Made by a program: the position numbers and the translations under genes. Positions 42,656 through 53,461 of a stretch of 64,000 bases of DNA are shown in pieces. Under the pieces are notes generated by a model. It had not been told where the DNA came from. It made no database searches and worked only from the letters and a program-made list of their open reading frames with translations. This DNA comes from Clostridia bacterium (GTDB taxonomy: Bacteria > Bacillota > Clostridia > Caldicoprobacterales > Caldicoprobacteraceae). Location: the NCBI GenBank assembly GCA_017577715.1, contig PKRC01000004.1:1-64000 (forward strand), written 5' to 3'. The stretch's first letter is position 1. Each line of letters opens with the position of its first letter.

Positions 42656-44683
42656 TTGGATCTGAGCAATCTAGACTTAAACAATTTGGAAAACAATAAT
42701 ATATTTGAACTCAGAGAGTTTGGCAAGGAAATAGGAGTAAAGGGCGTTACCAGGTATAGAAAAGCTGAACTCATTGAGCGTATAAAAGAGAGACTTAGGG
42801 AGATGGCCCAAGAGCAGCAGCGGGAATGGCTTGCCAAAAAACAGGGATCGCAGGATGAGCAGTTCCAGGAACAGCAGGTTCAACATGAGGACCAGGCTGT
42901 TCAGCCTGTAGCGCAACAGGAAAATGAGCAGGGTCAACAGGTGCAACAAGAACAGCCAATTATTCCGCTTGCGCAGGAAGGCCTAAGCGTACGGCAGGAG
43001 CAGGAAGAGAAGCCAGCTGATGGGCAGCTTGAGCAGGAGGGAGAGGCTGTCCAGCCACCGCAGGAAGCTGCTCAGCCCAAGCCTGGCAGAAGGGGAAGAC
43101 CCAGGAAAAAGAAGGAGGTTGCCCAAGAAAAGGAGACAACCGGTGGAGATGCCCAACAGCTGCATCTACTTGATCAAGTAGGTCAATCGATAGCAGAGGA
43201 GCGGGCAGATCAAGAGCAGCAGCCTTCTCTAATGAAACAGGAGGCACAAGAGGCGGTACAGGAACAAAGGACGGCACAGCAGCCCGATAGGGGAGAAATG
43301 GCGCAAAAGCAGGGAGAGCCACAGCATCAAGTTGGAGAATGCGGTGCTGAAGGGGGCGAGGAGAGAGAGAGAGCTGTTGTAGCCCGCAAAAAAGAGGACC
43401 TACTGGAGAAGATCATTACTGATAAAGAGGAATATGAGAGGCAGGTTGCTTACGCGCGGAAATACTTCAATACATCCAATCCTGCTGTGCCTATTCTGCT
43501 GAGCACCGGAGAGTGCGGCGACGCCAAAGGCGTACTGGAAGTGCTGCCGGACGGTTATGGATTCCTGCGCGCCGAAAACTATATGCCCGGCAGTAAGGAT
43601 GTGTATGTTTCCCAATCGCAGATACGCCGTTTTAATCTGAAGACCGGCGATTTGGTGGAAGGCAAAACCCGCCCTGCAAAAGAGGGCGAGAAGTTTCAAG
43701 CCCTTCTTTATGTGACCGCTGTCAACGGTGAAGATCCTGAAAAGGCTACCCAGAGAAAGCCTTTTGATGAACTGACTCCCATATTCCCCAACGAGCGCAT
43801 AACGCTGGAGAATCCCAGGAATCCCAAGGAGCTGGCCACGCGTCTCATTGATCTCATAGCTCCAATAGGCAAAGGCCAGAGAGGGCTGATTGTATCGCCT
43901 CCCAAGGCAGGAAAAACCACGCTGCTCAAGAAGATCGCCGACAGCATTGCCACCAATTATCCTGATATCTACCTCATAGTGCTGCTCATCGATGAGCGGC
44001 CCGAAGAGGTTACCGATATGCAGCGCTCCATAAAGGGAGATGTGGTGTATTCCACATTTGACGAGTTGCCCGAACACCATACAAAGGTGGCCGAAATGGT
44101 TTTGGAGCGCGCACAAAGGCTGGTAGAGCATGGTAAGGACGTAGTGATATTGTTGGATAGCCTTACCCGTCTGGCCCGTGCCTATAACCTCACCGTGCCT
44201 GCAACAGGTAAGATACTGTCGGGCGGTATCGATTCGGCGGCCCTCCACAAGCCCAAGAGGTTCTTTGGTGCGGCCCGTAATATTGAGGGAGGTGGAAGCC
44301 TGACCATCATCGCCACCGCCTTAATCGATACCGGAAGCCGCATGGATGAAGTCATATACGAGGAGTTTAAAGGTACGGGTAATATGGAAATCCATCTGGA
44401 TAGAAAGCTATCTGAGAAGAGGATTTTCCCGGCTATAGACATCTTCAAATCGGGCACGCGTAGGGAAGAGCTGCTGCTCACCCAGAGGGAGCTGGAATGC
44501 GTATGGGCTATTCGCAAGAATTTGAGCGAAGGGCGACCAGACAGGATAATCGAGATCATAATAAACGATCTGATGCGTACCAATTCCAACGAAGAGTTTA
44601 TAGACTTGATGTTAGAGCATTTTGAGAAAATGGAAAAAGACGGCTATTTTGTTGACCGCGAGAGCTATTACAGCTATCGCTAA
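42656..44683 (+). CDS. rho: Transcription termination factor Rho, with Gln/Glu-rich insertion
   Basis: 675 residues against about 420-430 in typical Rho. The Rho_N domain (1-50) is followed by an insertion of about 180 residues (60-240) dominated by Gln, Glu, Ala and Pro, with one basic patch ([10 protein letters not shown]). The cold-shock RNA-binding domain (about 285-350, [15 protein letters not shown]) and ATPase domain follow, with the P-loop [10 protein letters not shown] near residue 417, Walker [17 protein letters not shown] and the R-loop. It is a hexameric RNA helicase ending transcription. The start is TTG 42656 with AGGAG at 42643-42647. Confidence 0.96.
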   Translation: MDLSNLDLNNLENNNIFELREFGKEIGVKGVTRYRKAELIERIKERLREMAQEQQREWLAKKQGSQDEQFQEQQVQHEDQAVQPVAQQENEQGQQVQQEQPIIPLAQEGLSVRQEQEEKPADGQLEQEGEAVQPPQEAAQPKPGRRGRPRKKKEVAQEKETTGGDAQQLHLLDQVGQSIAEERADQEQQPSLMKQEAQEAVQEQRTAQQPDRGEMAQKQGEPQHQVGECGAEGGEERERAVVARKKEDLLEKIITDKEEYERQVAYARKYFNTSNPAVPILLSTGECGDAKGVLEVLPDGYGFLRAENYMPGSKDVYVSQSQIRRFNLKTGDLVEGKTRPAKEGEKFQALLYVTAVNGEDPEKATQRKPFDELTPIFPNERITLENPRNPKELATRLIDLIAPIGKGQRGLIVSPPKAGKTTLLKKIADSIATNYPDIYLIVLLIDERPEEVTDMQRSIKGDVVYSTFDELPEHHTKVAEMVLERAQRLVEHGKDVVILLDSLTRLARAYNLTVPATGKILSGGIDSAALHKPKRFFGAARNIEGGGSLTIIATALIDTGSRMDEVIYEEFKGTGNMEIHLDRKLSEKRIFPAIDIFKSGTRREELLLTQRELECVWAIRKNLSEGRPDRIIEIIINDLMRTNSNEEFIDLMLEHFEKMEKDGYFVDRESYYSYR

Positions 44684-44712
44684 ACAGCAATACGGTGGGG
44701 TATAGATAAACT

Positions 44713-45777
44713 ATGATAAGCGTAAGCCCACGATACAGAAAATATTTAAAGACCACAACAAGGGTAGTTCTAGTGCTCCTGCTGGTACTCTTTGTGCCCC
44801 TCAAGGTTCTCCCTTATATGGCTCCCTTTGTGGTGGCTTTGTTTATAGCCTTTATCATTGAACGGCCGGTAAGATTTTTGACTGATAAATTCAGATTGCC
44901 CCGTGGGGTAGCTGTGGGCATAGTCCTTTTCTTTTTTACTCTGGTTACGGGCGGAATTTTGATACTCATATTTTCGGAATTGGTCAACGAGATATGGCGC
45001 TTAACCAGGGAAATCCCCAGCGCCCAGGTGGTTAAAGGGTACATCGACGTGTTATTGGGCAGGGTGCAGAATCTGTATTTGAGCCTACCCGCTGAGTTTG
45101 AGAGCACCATCAGAGACAGCCTTGGGTCTGTTGTGGGAAGCATATCGGCATCTCTGCACAGCCTGCTCAATTATCTACTGAACATGGCAAAGTTTTTGCC
45201 ACAGGCATTTCTCTTCATAGTGATATCCCTGGTGGCCTCCTTTTTCATGAGTAGGGATAGGGAGAAGATATCCAGGTTTGTCTATAAGCAGATGCCGGAA
45301 GGGTGGAGGAACAAGATCCGTACGGTAAAAGATGACCTTTTTACCGCACTGGTGGGGTTCATCAAAGCACAGGCCATCCTCATTTCGGTTACCTTTATCG
45401 AGCTACTGATAGGATACAGCTTAATCGGGGTTAAATACGTATTTTCATCGGCTCTCATAACGGCGGTGGTGGATGCCCTGCCGCTATTGGGCACCGGTAC
45501 TATACTCATTCCGGCCGCGGCTGTTAATTTAATTATGGGTAATGTTGCAAGGGGATTCGCCTTTATAGCGCTTTATATCGTGATATTGATAGTTCGCCAG
45601 TTTTTAGAGCCCAAGGTGGTGGGACAGAGCCTGGGCTTGCATCCCCTTGTTACCCTCATATCGATATATGTGGGGCTGCGGCTTTTTGGAATCATAGGGC
45701 TGTTTTTGGGGCCCCTTGTTGTGGCTATTATAAAGGCTTTACAGAAGGCCAAGATTTTGCCCCAATGGAAGGCATAG
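44713..45777 (+). CDS. ytvI: Sporulation integral membrane protein YtvI (AI-2E transporter family)
   Basis: 354 residues with about seven membrane helices in the pattern of the AI-2E/PerM family: two at the N terminus (residues 17-50), one at 64-90, then a soluble stretch and a C-terminal group including LFGIIGLFLGPLVVAIIKAL. YtvI proteins are expressed in sporulation in Bacillus, but their function is unknown. Located between rho and rpmE; GGTGGGG at 44695-44701 is the nearest ribosome site. Confidence 0.85.
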   Translation: MISVSPRYRKYLKTTTRVVLVLLLVLFVPLKVLPYMAPFVVALFIAFIIERPVRFLTDKFRLPRGVAVGIVLFFFTLVTGGILILIFSELVNEIWRLTREIPSAQVVKGYIDVLLGRVQNLYLSLPAEFESTIRDSLGSVVGSISASLHSLLNYLLNMAKFLPQAFLFIVISLVASFFMSRDREKISRFVYKQMPEGWRNKIRTVKDDLFTALVGFIKAQAILISVTFIELLIGYSLIGVKYVFSSALITAVVDALPLLGTGTILIPAAAVNLIMGNVARGFAFIALYIVILIVRQFLEPKVVGQSLGLHPLVTLISIYVGLRLFGIIGLFLGPLVVAIIKALQKAKILPQWKA

Positions 45778-45871
45778 AGGAGAAATTAGACGGCTTTAAG
45801 CTGGATTATTGCAAAACGACCGCGGGAAGGAAAAAGGGACAGCCAAAAACTGGTTGTGGCTGAAAAACGTC

Positions 45872-45901
45872 TTGAAATTCACGCTCTCGATGTGCTATAC
45901 T
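45872..45901 (+). promoter_or_regulatory. Promoter of rpmE
   Basis: TTGAAA (45872-45877), 18 bp, TATACT (45896-45901); about 50 nt leader. Confidence 0.55.
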
Positions 45902-45949
45902 GTAGTAGTTATGATAGGGTTGCAATTATCAACGAAAGAGGTGACTGTG

Positions 45950-46162
45950 ATGAAGAAAGGTATACATCCCGAGTATGGAGAGGCCATAGTAAGGTGCGCA
46001 TGTGGAGAGACATTTGTTACCGGTTCTACTAAAAAGGAGATCAGGGTTGAGATATGCTCGAAATGCCATCCTTTCTTTACCGGGAAACAAAAGCTGGTAG
46101 ATACGGGAGGACGTGTAGAGAGATTTAAGAAGAGATATGAGCTAAATAGCGACCAGGTGTGA
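45950..46162 (+). CDS. rpmE: 50S ribosomal protein L31
   Basis: 70 residues. [20 protein letters not shown] and the zinc ligands CAC...CSKC show the zinc-binding form (RpmEA). [20 protein letters not shown] is typical of the C-terminal half. ATG 45950 follows AAAGAGGTGA. It has its own promoter and terminator, though part of the rho-prfA neighbourhood. Confidence 0.96.
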   Translation: MKKGIHPEYGEAIVRCACGETFVTGSTKKEIRVEICSKCHPFFTGKQKLVDTGGRVERFKKRYELNSDQV

Positions 46163-46176
46163 ATTCCACAAAACAG

Positions 46177-46211
46177 TGCAGATTGGGGTTATACCCTGGT
46201 CTGCATTTTTG
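46177..46211 (+). terminator. Intrinsic terminator after rpmE
   Basis: TGCAGAttgGGG pairs with CCCtggTCTGCA, then TTTTT. Confidence 0.87.
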
Positions 46212-46233
46212 TTTATCATAAGGGGTGTAGTTG

Positions 46234-47220
46234 ATGAGAAAATGCGATATAGGGGGGCAAGCAGTATTGGAAGGGGTGATGATGCGCGCCCCTTCCCGTA
46301 TGGCTATAGCAGTTAGGCGCTATGACGGCCAGATAATAGTGCGAGACCAGCAGCTGTCTTCCCTAAAGGATAGGCATTCAATTTTTAAGCTGCCGGTCAT
46401 AAGGGGTGTTGTAACTTTTGCTGAGACGCTGGTGGTGGGCATAAGGTCTCTTATGGCCTCTGCCGAGATGTACGGCGACCCAAGCGTTGTACAGGAGTAT
46501 AAGCCATCCAGAGTTGAAAGGTTTGTAGCCGATAAAACTGGCAAAAAGGTAGAAGACGTAATGACATGGTTTGCGCTGCTATTGGCCATCGGCCTGGCCA
46601 TAGCGCTATTTGTGGTGGCTCCCGCTGTGCTGACGGGGTTGCTCAGGCAATGGATAGCCCATCGCGTCATGCTGGGATTGATTGAGGGATCAATAAGGCT
46701 TGCCGTATTTATCGGTTATATCGTGCTGGTGACCCGGATTAAAGATATACAGCGGGTTTTCCAATATCATGGGGCAGAGCATAAGGTCATTCACTGTTAT
46801 GAACACGGTGAGGAGCTATCAATAGAAAACGCCAGAAAGTACAGCACGTTGCATCCCAGATGCGGTACCGCTTTTTTGCTGGTGGTGATGGTGGTGAGCA
46901 TCGTGATGTTTTCAGCATTAGGGTGGAACAACATGATAGCCCGCATCTTGGTAAAGCTATTGCTGTTGCCTTTGGTGGCGGGCGTCTCATATGAAATAAT
47001 AAAGTGGGCAGGAAGAACCAGCTGGCCGGGAGTGAAATTTGTCATGTTCCCAGGACTTATGCTGCAAAAGCTTACCACCCGCGAGCCGGATGATGACCAG
47101 CTGGAAGTTGCCATGAAAGCTTTTATGCAGGCTGCGGGCTTGACTGACAAGGGGGCTCAAGATGCGGCTGAAGGGGATGGAAATATTAAGGAAGGGGCAA
47201 AAGATTTTAGAGTGTCATAA
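46234..47220 (+). CDS. DUF1385 membrane protein (YqhQ-like)
   Basis: 328 residues. The family start GGQAVLEGVMMRAPSRMAIAVR is intact, followed by LPVIRGVVTFAETLVVGIRSL, three to four membrane helices (about 110-135, 155-175, 215-240) and YHGAEHKVIHCYEHGEELS with conserved histidines. The function is unknown. It lies between rpmE and prmC, the usual Clostridia order, and overlaps prmC by 59 bases. ATG 46234 is supported by AAGGGGTG at 46220-46227. Confidence 0.9.
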   Translation: MRKCDIGGQAVLEGVMMRAPSRMAIAVRRYDGQIIVRDQQLSSLKDRHSIFKLPVIRGVVTFAETLVVGIRSLMASAEMYGDPSVVQEYKPSRVERFVADKTGKKVEDVMTWFALLLAIGLAIALFVVAPAVLTGLLRQWIAHRVMLGLIEGSIRLAVFIGYIVLVTRIKDIQRVFQYHGAEHKVIHCYEHGEELSIENARKYSTLHPRCGTAFLLVVMVVSIVMFSALGWNNMIARILVKLLLLPLVAGVSYEIIKWAGRTSWPGVKFVMFPGLMLQKLTTREPDDDQLEVAMKAFMQAAGLTDKGAQDAAEGDGNIKEGAKDFRVS

Positions 47221-48031
47221 TATCCCGGCATCGAGGCTGGAGGCAGAGCTTTTGATGGCTCATATGCTGAAATGCCAAAGGCATGACCTGTACCTTGCGC
47301 GGGACTGGACACTAGACGCCTCTCAGGCGCAACGCTTCTTTGATCTGATATATAGACGGTGTGAGGGGTGTCCCATTCAGTATATAACCAACAAGCAGGA
47401 GTTCATGGGGCTGGAATTTTATGTAGACCAGAGGGTATTGATACCCCGTGCCGATACCGAAATACTGGTGGAACACGTGATTAAATGGGCATCTCAAAGG
47501 GTGGGAACTGTGCGTATACTGGATATAGGTACCGGAAGCGGTGCGATTGCCATAAGCCTTGCACTTTTTTTGCCCCGTGCCCGCATAACAGCTGTTGATA
47601 TTTCGGCAGGGGCATTGGAGGTGGCAAGGCTCAATGCTTGCCGGCATGGGGTTGAAGATCGTATAGCCTTTTTAGAAGGAGATTTATTTTCCCCCTTAGA
47701 TGGCCATACTGATGTCCAGCCCTTTGATGTTGTCGTATCCAACCCCCCATATATACCCACTCAGGAGATTGAGAATTTGGAGCGACATATTAGAGATTAC
47801 GAGCCGCGCATTGCCCTCGATGGAGGGCATGATGGTTTAAAGTTTTACAGCCGTTTGGCCAGGGAAGGGTTGAATTGGCTGAGAACAGGAGGTCTATTGG
47901 CGGTTGAAGTAGGATATGGCCAGGCTCAAAAGGTCAAATCCATATTGGAAAATACGGGGTGTTATGTAGATATTGCCATATATAAGGATTTAGCTGGTAT
48001 TGAGCGGGTGGTTTTTGCCATACGCCGCTGA
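47162..48031 (+). CDS. prmC: Peptide chain release factor N5-glutamine methyltransferase
   Basis: 289 residues. An N-terminal helical domain (1-85) precedes the methyltransferase with RILDIGTGSGAIAISLAL (SAM site, about 119-136) and catalytic VSNPPYIPT (about 194-202). It methylates the GGQ glutamine of release factors; the substrate prfA is the next gene. ATG 47162 is favoured by AAGGGGG seven bases before it, which means it overlaps the DUF1385 gene. Confidence 0.95.
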   Translation: MRLKGMEILRKGQKILECHNIPASRLEAELLMAHMLKCQRHDLYLARDWTLDASQAQRFFDLIYRRCEGCPIQYITNKQEFMGLEFYVDQRVLIPRADTEILVEHVIKWASQRVGTVRILDIGTGSGAIAISLALFLPRARITAVDISAGALEVARLNACRHGVEDRIAFLEGDLFSPLDGHTDVQPFDVVVSNPPYIPTQEIENLERHIRDYEPRIALDGGHDGLKFYSRLAREGLNWLRTGGLLAVEVGYGQAQKVKSILENTGCYVDIAIYKDLAGIERVVFAIRR

Positions 48032-48116
48032 AATGCTGTTATGATAAGAGGTTGAAATGTCTTTATTTTAATTTTTAAGCTAATTTAAGCTAACTTCTAT
48101 TAAAAGGGGAAGGTGT

Positions 48117-49193
48117 ATGCTGGATAAACTGGAGTTTATTGAAAGAAAATATGAAGAATTGAGCAAGGCAATTGCCGATCCAGAGATTATCGCCAAACAA
48201 AATGAATGGAAGAAATTGGTCAAAGAGCATGCCGACCTTGAGGATATCGTAATCAAATACAGGGAATATAAAACGATAGAGCAGGATATAGCGGTGGCCC
48301 GCGAAATGCTAAAGGAGAAGCTGGATGAAGAGTCTTTAGCCATGCTCCGGGAAGAGCTAGATGCCCTTGAAGAGAGAAAGGAAAAGGCACTCCAAGATCT
48401 TAGGCTTTTGCTTCTTCCTAAAGATCCCAATGATGAAAAGAACGTGGTTATGGAGATACGGGCTGGGGCAGGCGGAGAAGAAGCAGCCCTTTTTGGCGCT
48501 GACCTGTTTAGGATGTACAGCAGGTACGCTGAGCGCAAGGGCTGGAGGATAGAGATCATGAGTGCCAATTACACAGACATGGGGGGTGTCAAGGAGCTCA
48601 TATTCGTGGTTGAAGGCAGAGGAGCCTACAGCCGGCTCAAATACGAGAGCGGGGTCCACCGTGTACAGAGAATACCGACCACCGAATCGGGTGGTAGGAT
48701 TCACACCTCCACTGCTACCGTGGCCGTGCTGCCGGAAGCCGAAGATATTGAGGTGGAGATAAATCCTGACGACTTAAGGATCGAGGTCTTCAGGTCATCG
48801 GGGCATGGAGGCCAAAGTGTCAATACCACCGATTCGGCTGTGCGCATAACCCATATTCCTACAGGCATAGTGGTCACATGCCAGGATGAGAGGTCGCAAC
48901 AGAAGAATAAGGAAAAAGCCATGAGGGTTTTAAAGGCCCGTGTGCTTGATGCCGTTCGGAGGGAACGGGAACAGGAATATGCTCAGGTTAGAAAAAGCCA
49001 GGTGGGTACCGGCGATAGAAGTGAAAGAATACGTACCTATAATTTTCCTCAAGGACGCGTAACCGACCATCGAATTGGTAAGACGATATATAATTTAGAA
49101 GGTTTTTTGGATGGAGATATGGACGAAATCATAAATGAGCTTATAATAAACGAACAGGCTGAAAGGCTTAAGAATACCCAAACATCCCAGTGA
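48117..49193 (+). CDS. prfA: Peptide chain release factor 1
   Basis: 358 residues. The GGQ motif is in [20 protein letters not shown] (about 229-248), and the anticodon-like tripeptide PxT region is [10 protein letters not shown]. It releases peptides at UAA and UAG. AAAAGGGGAAGGTGT leads into ATG 48117. Modified by the upstream prmC product. Confidence 0.97.
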   Translation: MLDKLEFIERKYEELSKAIADPEIIAKQNEWKKLVKEHADLEDIVIKYREYKTIEQDIAVAREMLKEKLDEESLAMLREELDALEERKEKALQDLRLLLLPKDPNDEKNVVMEIRAGAGGEEAALFGADLFRMYSRYAERKGWRIEIMSANYTDMGGVKELIFVVEGRGAYSRLKYESGVHRVQRIPTTESGGRIHTSTATVAVLPEAEDIEVEINPDDLRIEVFRSSGHGGQSVNTTDSAVRITHIPTGIVVTCQDERSQQKNKEKAMRVLKARVLDAVRREREQEYAQVRKSQVGTGDRSERIRTYNFPQGRVTDHRIGKTIYNLEGFLDGDMDEIINELIINEQAERLKNTQTSQ

Positions 49194-49234
49194 ATACAAT
49201 TTTTATATAAGCTCTAGTTTGGGGATGGTTTGGG

Positions 49235-49984
49235 TTGGGTGATCTGTTCTTCAGCTGTGTCATGGGTACAGCCGCCGGCATTTTGGGTACTGGCTTAGGG
49301 GGACTCATTGGATTTGTCTTAAACAACCCCAGTAGGCGATTTTTGAGTGCATTATTGAATTTTTCTGCCGGACTGATGGTAGCAGTGGTGTGCTTTGACC
49401 TTCTGCCAGAGGCTTTTGAAATAGGAGGCTTTGACGTCAGCATAGTCGGGGTGTGCTTAGGGGTGGTCATGATCTTAGCCTGCGATGAGGCCATAACCGC
49501 CTGGAAGAGCTACTATAAAGGGGACCAACGCTCTCCCATGGGCCAGTATGTAAAGACCGGCATACTGTTGGGGATAGGCATTGCTCTTCACAATTTTCCC
49601 GAAGGTTTAGCCATAGGGTCAGGTTTTACGGCTATGAAATCCTATGGCATAGGGCTCAGCTTGGTCATCGCATTTCATGACGTTCCTGAGGGCATTGCCA
49701 TGGCTGCGCCCATGAGAATAGGCGGTATGGCCAGGTGGAAGGTCTTTCTGTCAGCGGTTATGGCAGGAATCCCAACGGGCATTGGAGCGCTGGTGGGGTA
49801 TCTGCTGGGCGAGATATCGCCTTATTTCATAAGCCTGTGCTTGGGGTTTGCCGGTGGCGCCATGCTATACATAACTTGTTCGGAGCTCATCCCAAAATCC
49901 AACGACCTGTACAGGGGAAGGATTTCGGGGATGAGCCTTATAATGGGAGTGATAGCCGGAATTGTAGTGTCTTCCATGCTCTGA
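49235..49984 (+). CDS. ZIP family metal transporter
   Basis: 249 residues, eight predicted membrane helices. The two ZIP metal-binding helices are ALHNFPEGLAIGSGF (helix IV) and AFHDVPEGIAMAAP (helix V), with His, Asn/Asp, Pro and Glu ligands. It most resembles the ZupT/gufA group; zinc, iron or manganese uptake is possible. The start TTG 49235 is the first in-frame start codon, with a weak GGGGATGG ribosome site. Confidence 0.9.
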   Translation: MGDLFFSCVMGTAAGILGTGLGGLIGFVLNNPSRRFLSALLNFSAGLMVAVVCFDLLPEAFEIGGFDVSIVGVCLGVVMILACDEAITAWKSYYKGDQRSPMGQYVKTGILLGIGIALHNFPEGLAIGSGFTAMKSYGIGLSLVIAFHDVPEGIAMAAPMRIGGMARWKVFLSAVMAGIPTGIGALVGYLLGEISPYFISLCLGFAGGAMLYITCSELIPKSNDLYRGRISGMSLIMGVIAGIVVSSML

Positions 49985-50067
49985 TATACAAAGCTTGTGG
50001 CCTAATAGAGCATATCATATTAAATGGGGCTCATATCATTGTGTTTATGCGAAAGGAGAAAGTACAA

Positions 50068-51117
50068 TTGAAGACCAGGGTACTAAAGATAAACGATGTG
50101 GAAAGCGATTGTAGCGCTATACTGGAAGCTGCCAGGCTGATACAGGCCGGGGAAGTGGTGGCATTTCCCACTGAGACGGTATACGGCTTGGGAGCCAATG
50201 CTTTGGATGCGGCTGCCGTTCAAAAGATCTTTGAGGCAAAGGGCCGTCCATCGGACAACCCTCTAATAGTGCATATTTCAAAACGCCAGGATGTGGACAG
50301 GCTGATAAAAGAATTACCTTCCTCGGCGATCACCCTTATGGAGCGTTTCTGGCCGGGACCTCTTACCATGATCTTTAAAAAGTCTCCACTTATACCCGAT
50401 GCAGTGACGGCTGGGCTGGATACAGTAGCCATTAGGATGCCGCGCCATCCGGTGGCTTTAAGGCTTATAGAGTGTAGCGGGGTGCCGATTGCTGCTCCCA
50501 GCGCCAACAGGTCGGGGCATACCAGCCCTACCATGGCGCAGCATGTCCTGGATGACCTCGACGGCAGGATTCCCCTTATACTGGATGGAGGAAGGTGTGA
50601 TGTAGGCCTGGAGTCCACCGTTTTGGATATGACGGCTGAGGTCCCAACTATCTTGAGGCCCGGCGGCATCACATACGAGATGTTGATGCAGGTGTTGGGA
50701 GAAGTGAGGGTTGATGATGGGGCTTTAAAGCCGGTTAAGAAGCAACAAGTCAAATCTCCTGGAATGAAATATACCCATTATGCACCTCACGCCCAGGTGG
50801 TGGTGGTGCGGGGGGAGCCCCACCAAATGGTGGCCAGGATAAACGTTATGGCAGAAGAGTATGCAAAACAGGGCATGAAGGTAGGAATACTTGCCACTCA
50901 GGAAACGAAAGCTTATTATAAAGAAGGCCAAGTGTTGGTGTTAGGAAGCCGCAAGCAACCTGCCACCATGGCCTCCAACCTATTTTGGGTTTTGAGGCGG
51001 TTTGATGAGCTGGGAGTGGACATTGTATTGGCCGAATGGATAGAGACAAAGGATGAAGGTTTGGCAATAATGAACCGCATATTGAGGGCGGCCGCTTTCC
51101 GCGTGATCGAGGCGTGA
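50068..51117 (+). CDS. ywlC: L-threonylcarbamoyladenylate synthase (Sua5/YwlC)
   Basis: 349 residues. YrdC domain (about 20-205) with AFPTETVYGLGANALDAAAV, IFEAKGRPSDNPLIVHI and PSANRSGHTSPT; a C-terminal Sua5 domain (about 230-349) makes it the long form. It makes threonylcarbamoyl-AMP for t6A37 in tRNA. TTG 50068 is preferred (AAAGGAG at 50052-50058); the open frame continues upstream within the ZIP gene in another frame, which I disregard. Confidence 0.93.
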   Translation: MKTRVLKINDVESDCSAILEAARLIQAGEVVAFPTETVYGLGANALDAAAVQKIFEAKGRPSDNPLIVHISKRQDVDRLIKELPSSAITLMERFWPGPLTMIFKKSPLIPDAVTAGLDTVAIRMPRHPVALRLIECSGVPIAAPSANRSGHTSPTMAQHVLDDLDGRIPLILDGGRCDVGLESTVLDMTAEVPTILRPGGITYEMLMQVLGEVRVDDGALKPVKKQQVKSPGMKYTHYAPHAQVVVVRGEPHQMVARINVMAEEYAKQGMKVGILATQETKAYYKEGQVLVLGSRKQPATMASNLFWVLRRFDELGVDIVLAEWIETKDEGLAIMNRILRAAAFRVIEA

Positions 51118-51145
51118 AAACCTACTTTTGAAGGAGGTTTTGTAG

Positions 51146-51613
51146 TTGACCACGGTTTTGTTTGTGTGTACAGGCAATACCTGCCGAAGCCCTATGGCTG
51201 AGGCCTTATTTAATGACTTGGCCAATAAAAAAGGGCTAGATAGCGTAAGGGCCGTTTCTGCCGGTTTGGCTGCTATCGAAGGGAACAAGGCTACGCCCCA
51301 GGCTATCGAAGTTATGAAGCGGAGAGGGATAGACTTAAGCGGTCACCGAGCCAGAAATGTGGACGCATCACTTGTAAAAGAAGCTGATCTGATACTAACC
51401 ATGACCCATCGACACAAAGCCATATTGAGCAGCATGTATCCCGAGGCCGCATCCAAAATACATGTGCTTAAAGAATACGCACAAGGTGGATCGGTTAAAG
51501 GGGAATTGGTGGATATCCTTGATCCCTTTGGTCAACCGATAGAGGTTTACGAAAGCTGTGCTCATGAGCTGGAGGAGTCTCTTACAAAGCTGATAGAAAG
51601 GCTTAAAGCCTAA
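51146..51613 (+). CDS. ywlE: Low-molecular-weight phosphatase, YwlE-like (protein-arginine phosphatase)
   Basis: 155 residues. The catalytic loop VCTGNTCRSPMAEALF at the N terminus contains C-x5-R; the threonine before Cys-Arg is the residue that distinguishes the arginine phosphatase YwlE from tyrosine phosphatases. The C-terminal general acid is in ILDPFGQP. It may oppose the arginine kinase McsB, whose gene is not in this window. TTG 51146 follows AAGGAGGT (51131-51138). Next to ywlC, as in Bacillus. Confidence 0.93.
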   Translation: MTTVLFVCTGNTCRSPMAEALFNDLANKKGLDSVRAVSAGLAAIEGNKATPQAIEVMKRRGIDLSGHRARNVDASLVKEADLILTMTHRHKAILSSMYPEAASKIHVLKEYAQGGSVKGELVDILDPFGQPIEVYESCAHELEESLTKLIERLKA

Positions 51614-51682
51614 TTTTTTATTGCAATTATCAAATGGATTAGGTTATAATATTAGAGAATGTGGGTGGGGGTATTGTGTGCT

Positions 51683-52390
51683 ATGAGAGCCCAGAGCGAG
51701 GGTAAAAATTTAAAGAAAATGGTGGGTGTGGCAGCGGCTGATTTGGTGAAGGATGGTATGACGGTTGGGATTGGGACAGGCAGTACGGCTGCGTTTTTTA
51801 TTGAGGAGCTGGGTCGAAGAGTGAGACAGGGCTTGTCCATTCGCGGCGTGCCAACGTCCTATCAAGCCAAGCTCATGTGTCATCAGCATGGGATACCAGT
51901 GCTTGATGTTTCGTTGGTGGACAGGCTGGATATCGCCATTGATGGCGCTGATGAGATCGATTACAGCTTAAACGCCATAAAGGGCGGCGGTGCTGCCAAT
52001 ACCATGGAAAAGGTTATAGCCGCCATGGCTGATGAGTTTGTGATCATAGTGGATCATTCCAAGCTGGTGGAAAGGTTGGCTGTATCTTTTCCTGTGCCGG
52101 TGGAAGTTATTCCGGCAGCTCTTAGCTTTGTAATGCGAAAGCTCAGAGAAATCGGCTCCAGACCTGAGCTCAGAATAGCAGTTAGAAAAGCGGGGCCAGT
52201 GGTGACCGATAATGGCAATTTTATCGTGGACCTGTATTTTGATGAGGCGCCTGATGTGTACCGGTTAAACCACATTCTTAAATCCATCCCGGGGATAGTG
52301 GAGACCGGCCTTTTTTTGGGAATGGCGCGTAAAGCCTTGGTTGCATGGGAGGATGGAGTGGAGGTAATGCTGGCAGGTCAAAAGGATTGA
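51683..52390 (+). CDS. rpiA: Ribose-5-phosphate isomerase A
   Basis: 235 residues. [21 protein letters not shown] is the phosphate-binding start, followed by [10 protein letters not shown] (about 87-96) and [12 protein letters not shown] with the catalytic residues. It interconverts ribose-5-P and ribulose-5-P. ATG 51683 is taken; GGGTGGGGG at 51663-51671 is 11 bases before. An upstream ATG at 51659 is possible. RpiA rather than RpiB at this place differs from Bacillus. Confidence 0.94.
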   Translation: MRAQSEGKNLKKMVGVAAADLVKDGMTVGIGTGSTAAFFIEELGRRVRQGLSIRGVPTSYQAKLMCHQHGIPVLDVSLVDRLDIAIDGADEIDYSLNAIKGGGAANTMEKVIAAMADEFVIIVDHSKLVERLAVSFPVPVEVIPAALSFVMRKLREIGSRPELRIAVRKAGPVVTDNGNFIVDLYFDEAPDVYRLNHILKSIPGIVETGLFLGMARKALVAWEDGVEVMLAGQKD

Positions 52391-52439
52391 ATGCCATACC
52401 GGTGACCACGTAAAGTTTAACGATAAAAGGAGAGATAAA

Positions 52440-53069
52440 ATGGGAAGAGTGCACGTTTTAGATCATCCGTTGATTCAGCATAAGTTGTCCCTCATAAGGG
52501 ATAAGGAGACAGGGGCTAAGGAGTTCAGAGAGTTGGTGGCGGAGATATCTCTGCTTATGGCTTATGAGGTCACACGTGACCTGCCGCTTAAAGAGGTGGA
52601 GATAGAGACCCCGGTGGCTAAGGCCACAGCCAAGGTCATATCCGGCAAGAAGCTGGGAATTATACCAATTTTAAGGGCGGGGCTTGGAATGGTAGATGGC
52701 ATGCTCAAACTCATTCCGGCCGCTAAAGTAGGGCATATTGGCCTATATCGCGACCCAGAGACGCTAGAACCGGTGGGATATTATTGCAAGCTGCCTCCAG
52801 ATGTGCATGAGAGGGAGCTCATCGTAATTGATCCCATGTTGGCTACCGGAGGTTCGGCATCTGCTGCCTTAAAGCTAATAAAAGAAAGAGGTGCCAAGAG
52901 CATAAAGTTTGTTTGCTTGATAGCCGCTCCCGAAGGAATTAAACGCCTCCAGCGGGATCACGACGATGTAGACATCTATGTGGCTGCTATAGATAAATGC
53001 CTCAATGAACACGGATATATAGTGCCCGGCTTGGGAGATGCGGGAGACAGATTGTTTGGAACAAAATGA
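52440..53069 (+). CDS. upp: Uracil phosphoribosyltransferase
   Basis: 209 residues. [20 protein letters not shown] at the N terminus, PRPP loop [20 protein letters not shown] (about 127-146) and C-terminal [14 protein letters not shown]. It salvages uracil to UMP. AAAGGAGAG precedes the ATG. Last gene before the V-ATPase operon; the NCS2 permease beyond that operon could supply its substrate. Confidence 0.97.
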   Translation: MGRVHVLDHPLIQHKLSLIRDKETGAKEFRELVAEISLLMAYEVTRDLPLKEVEIETPVAKATAKVISGKKLGIIPILRAGLGMVDGMLKLIPAAKVGHIGLYRDPETLEPVGYYCKLPPDVHERELIVIDPMLATGGSASAALKLIKERGAKSIKFVCLIAAPEGIKRLQRDHDDVDIYVAAIDKCLNEHGYIVPGLGDAGDRLFGTK

Positions 53070-53148
53070 TTTCGATGGCAGGGTGTAGGAAGTAGATTGG
53101 CTGTTTGCGTTGCAAGGCATAACGGTCATTTGAGGGGGAATGCCGGCT

Positions 53149-53461
53149 ATGGATATGGATGCTATTAGGGAGATCAGGCAAGCAGAGCAGCAGGCCGAAG
53201 AGATAAAGAAGCAGGCAATGGAAAAGGCAAGAGATATATTGAGGAAGGCTGAGGAAGAGGGTAACCGATTCCTAGCAGAGGTGGTTCAGCAAGCGCAACA
53301 GGAGAGGCAGCAGTTTATGCGTCAGGCTGAACACGAAGCCAAGAAGGAGATAGAATCTTTAGGCCAAAAAGTGGAGCAGGAATGCCAGAAGATACGTCAA
53401 GTAGCCCAAATCAGGATGGATGAAGCCATTTCCTTGGTTATGGGAAAGGTCGTGAATATCC

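Noticed and set aside
43400-44248. 282-codon open frame on - opposite rho
   Set aside because: Antisense shadow of the conserved ATPase part of Rho.
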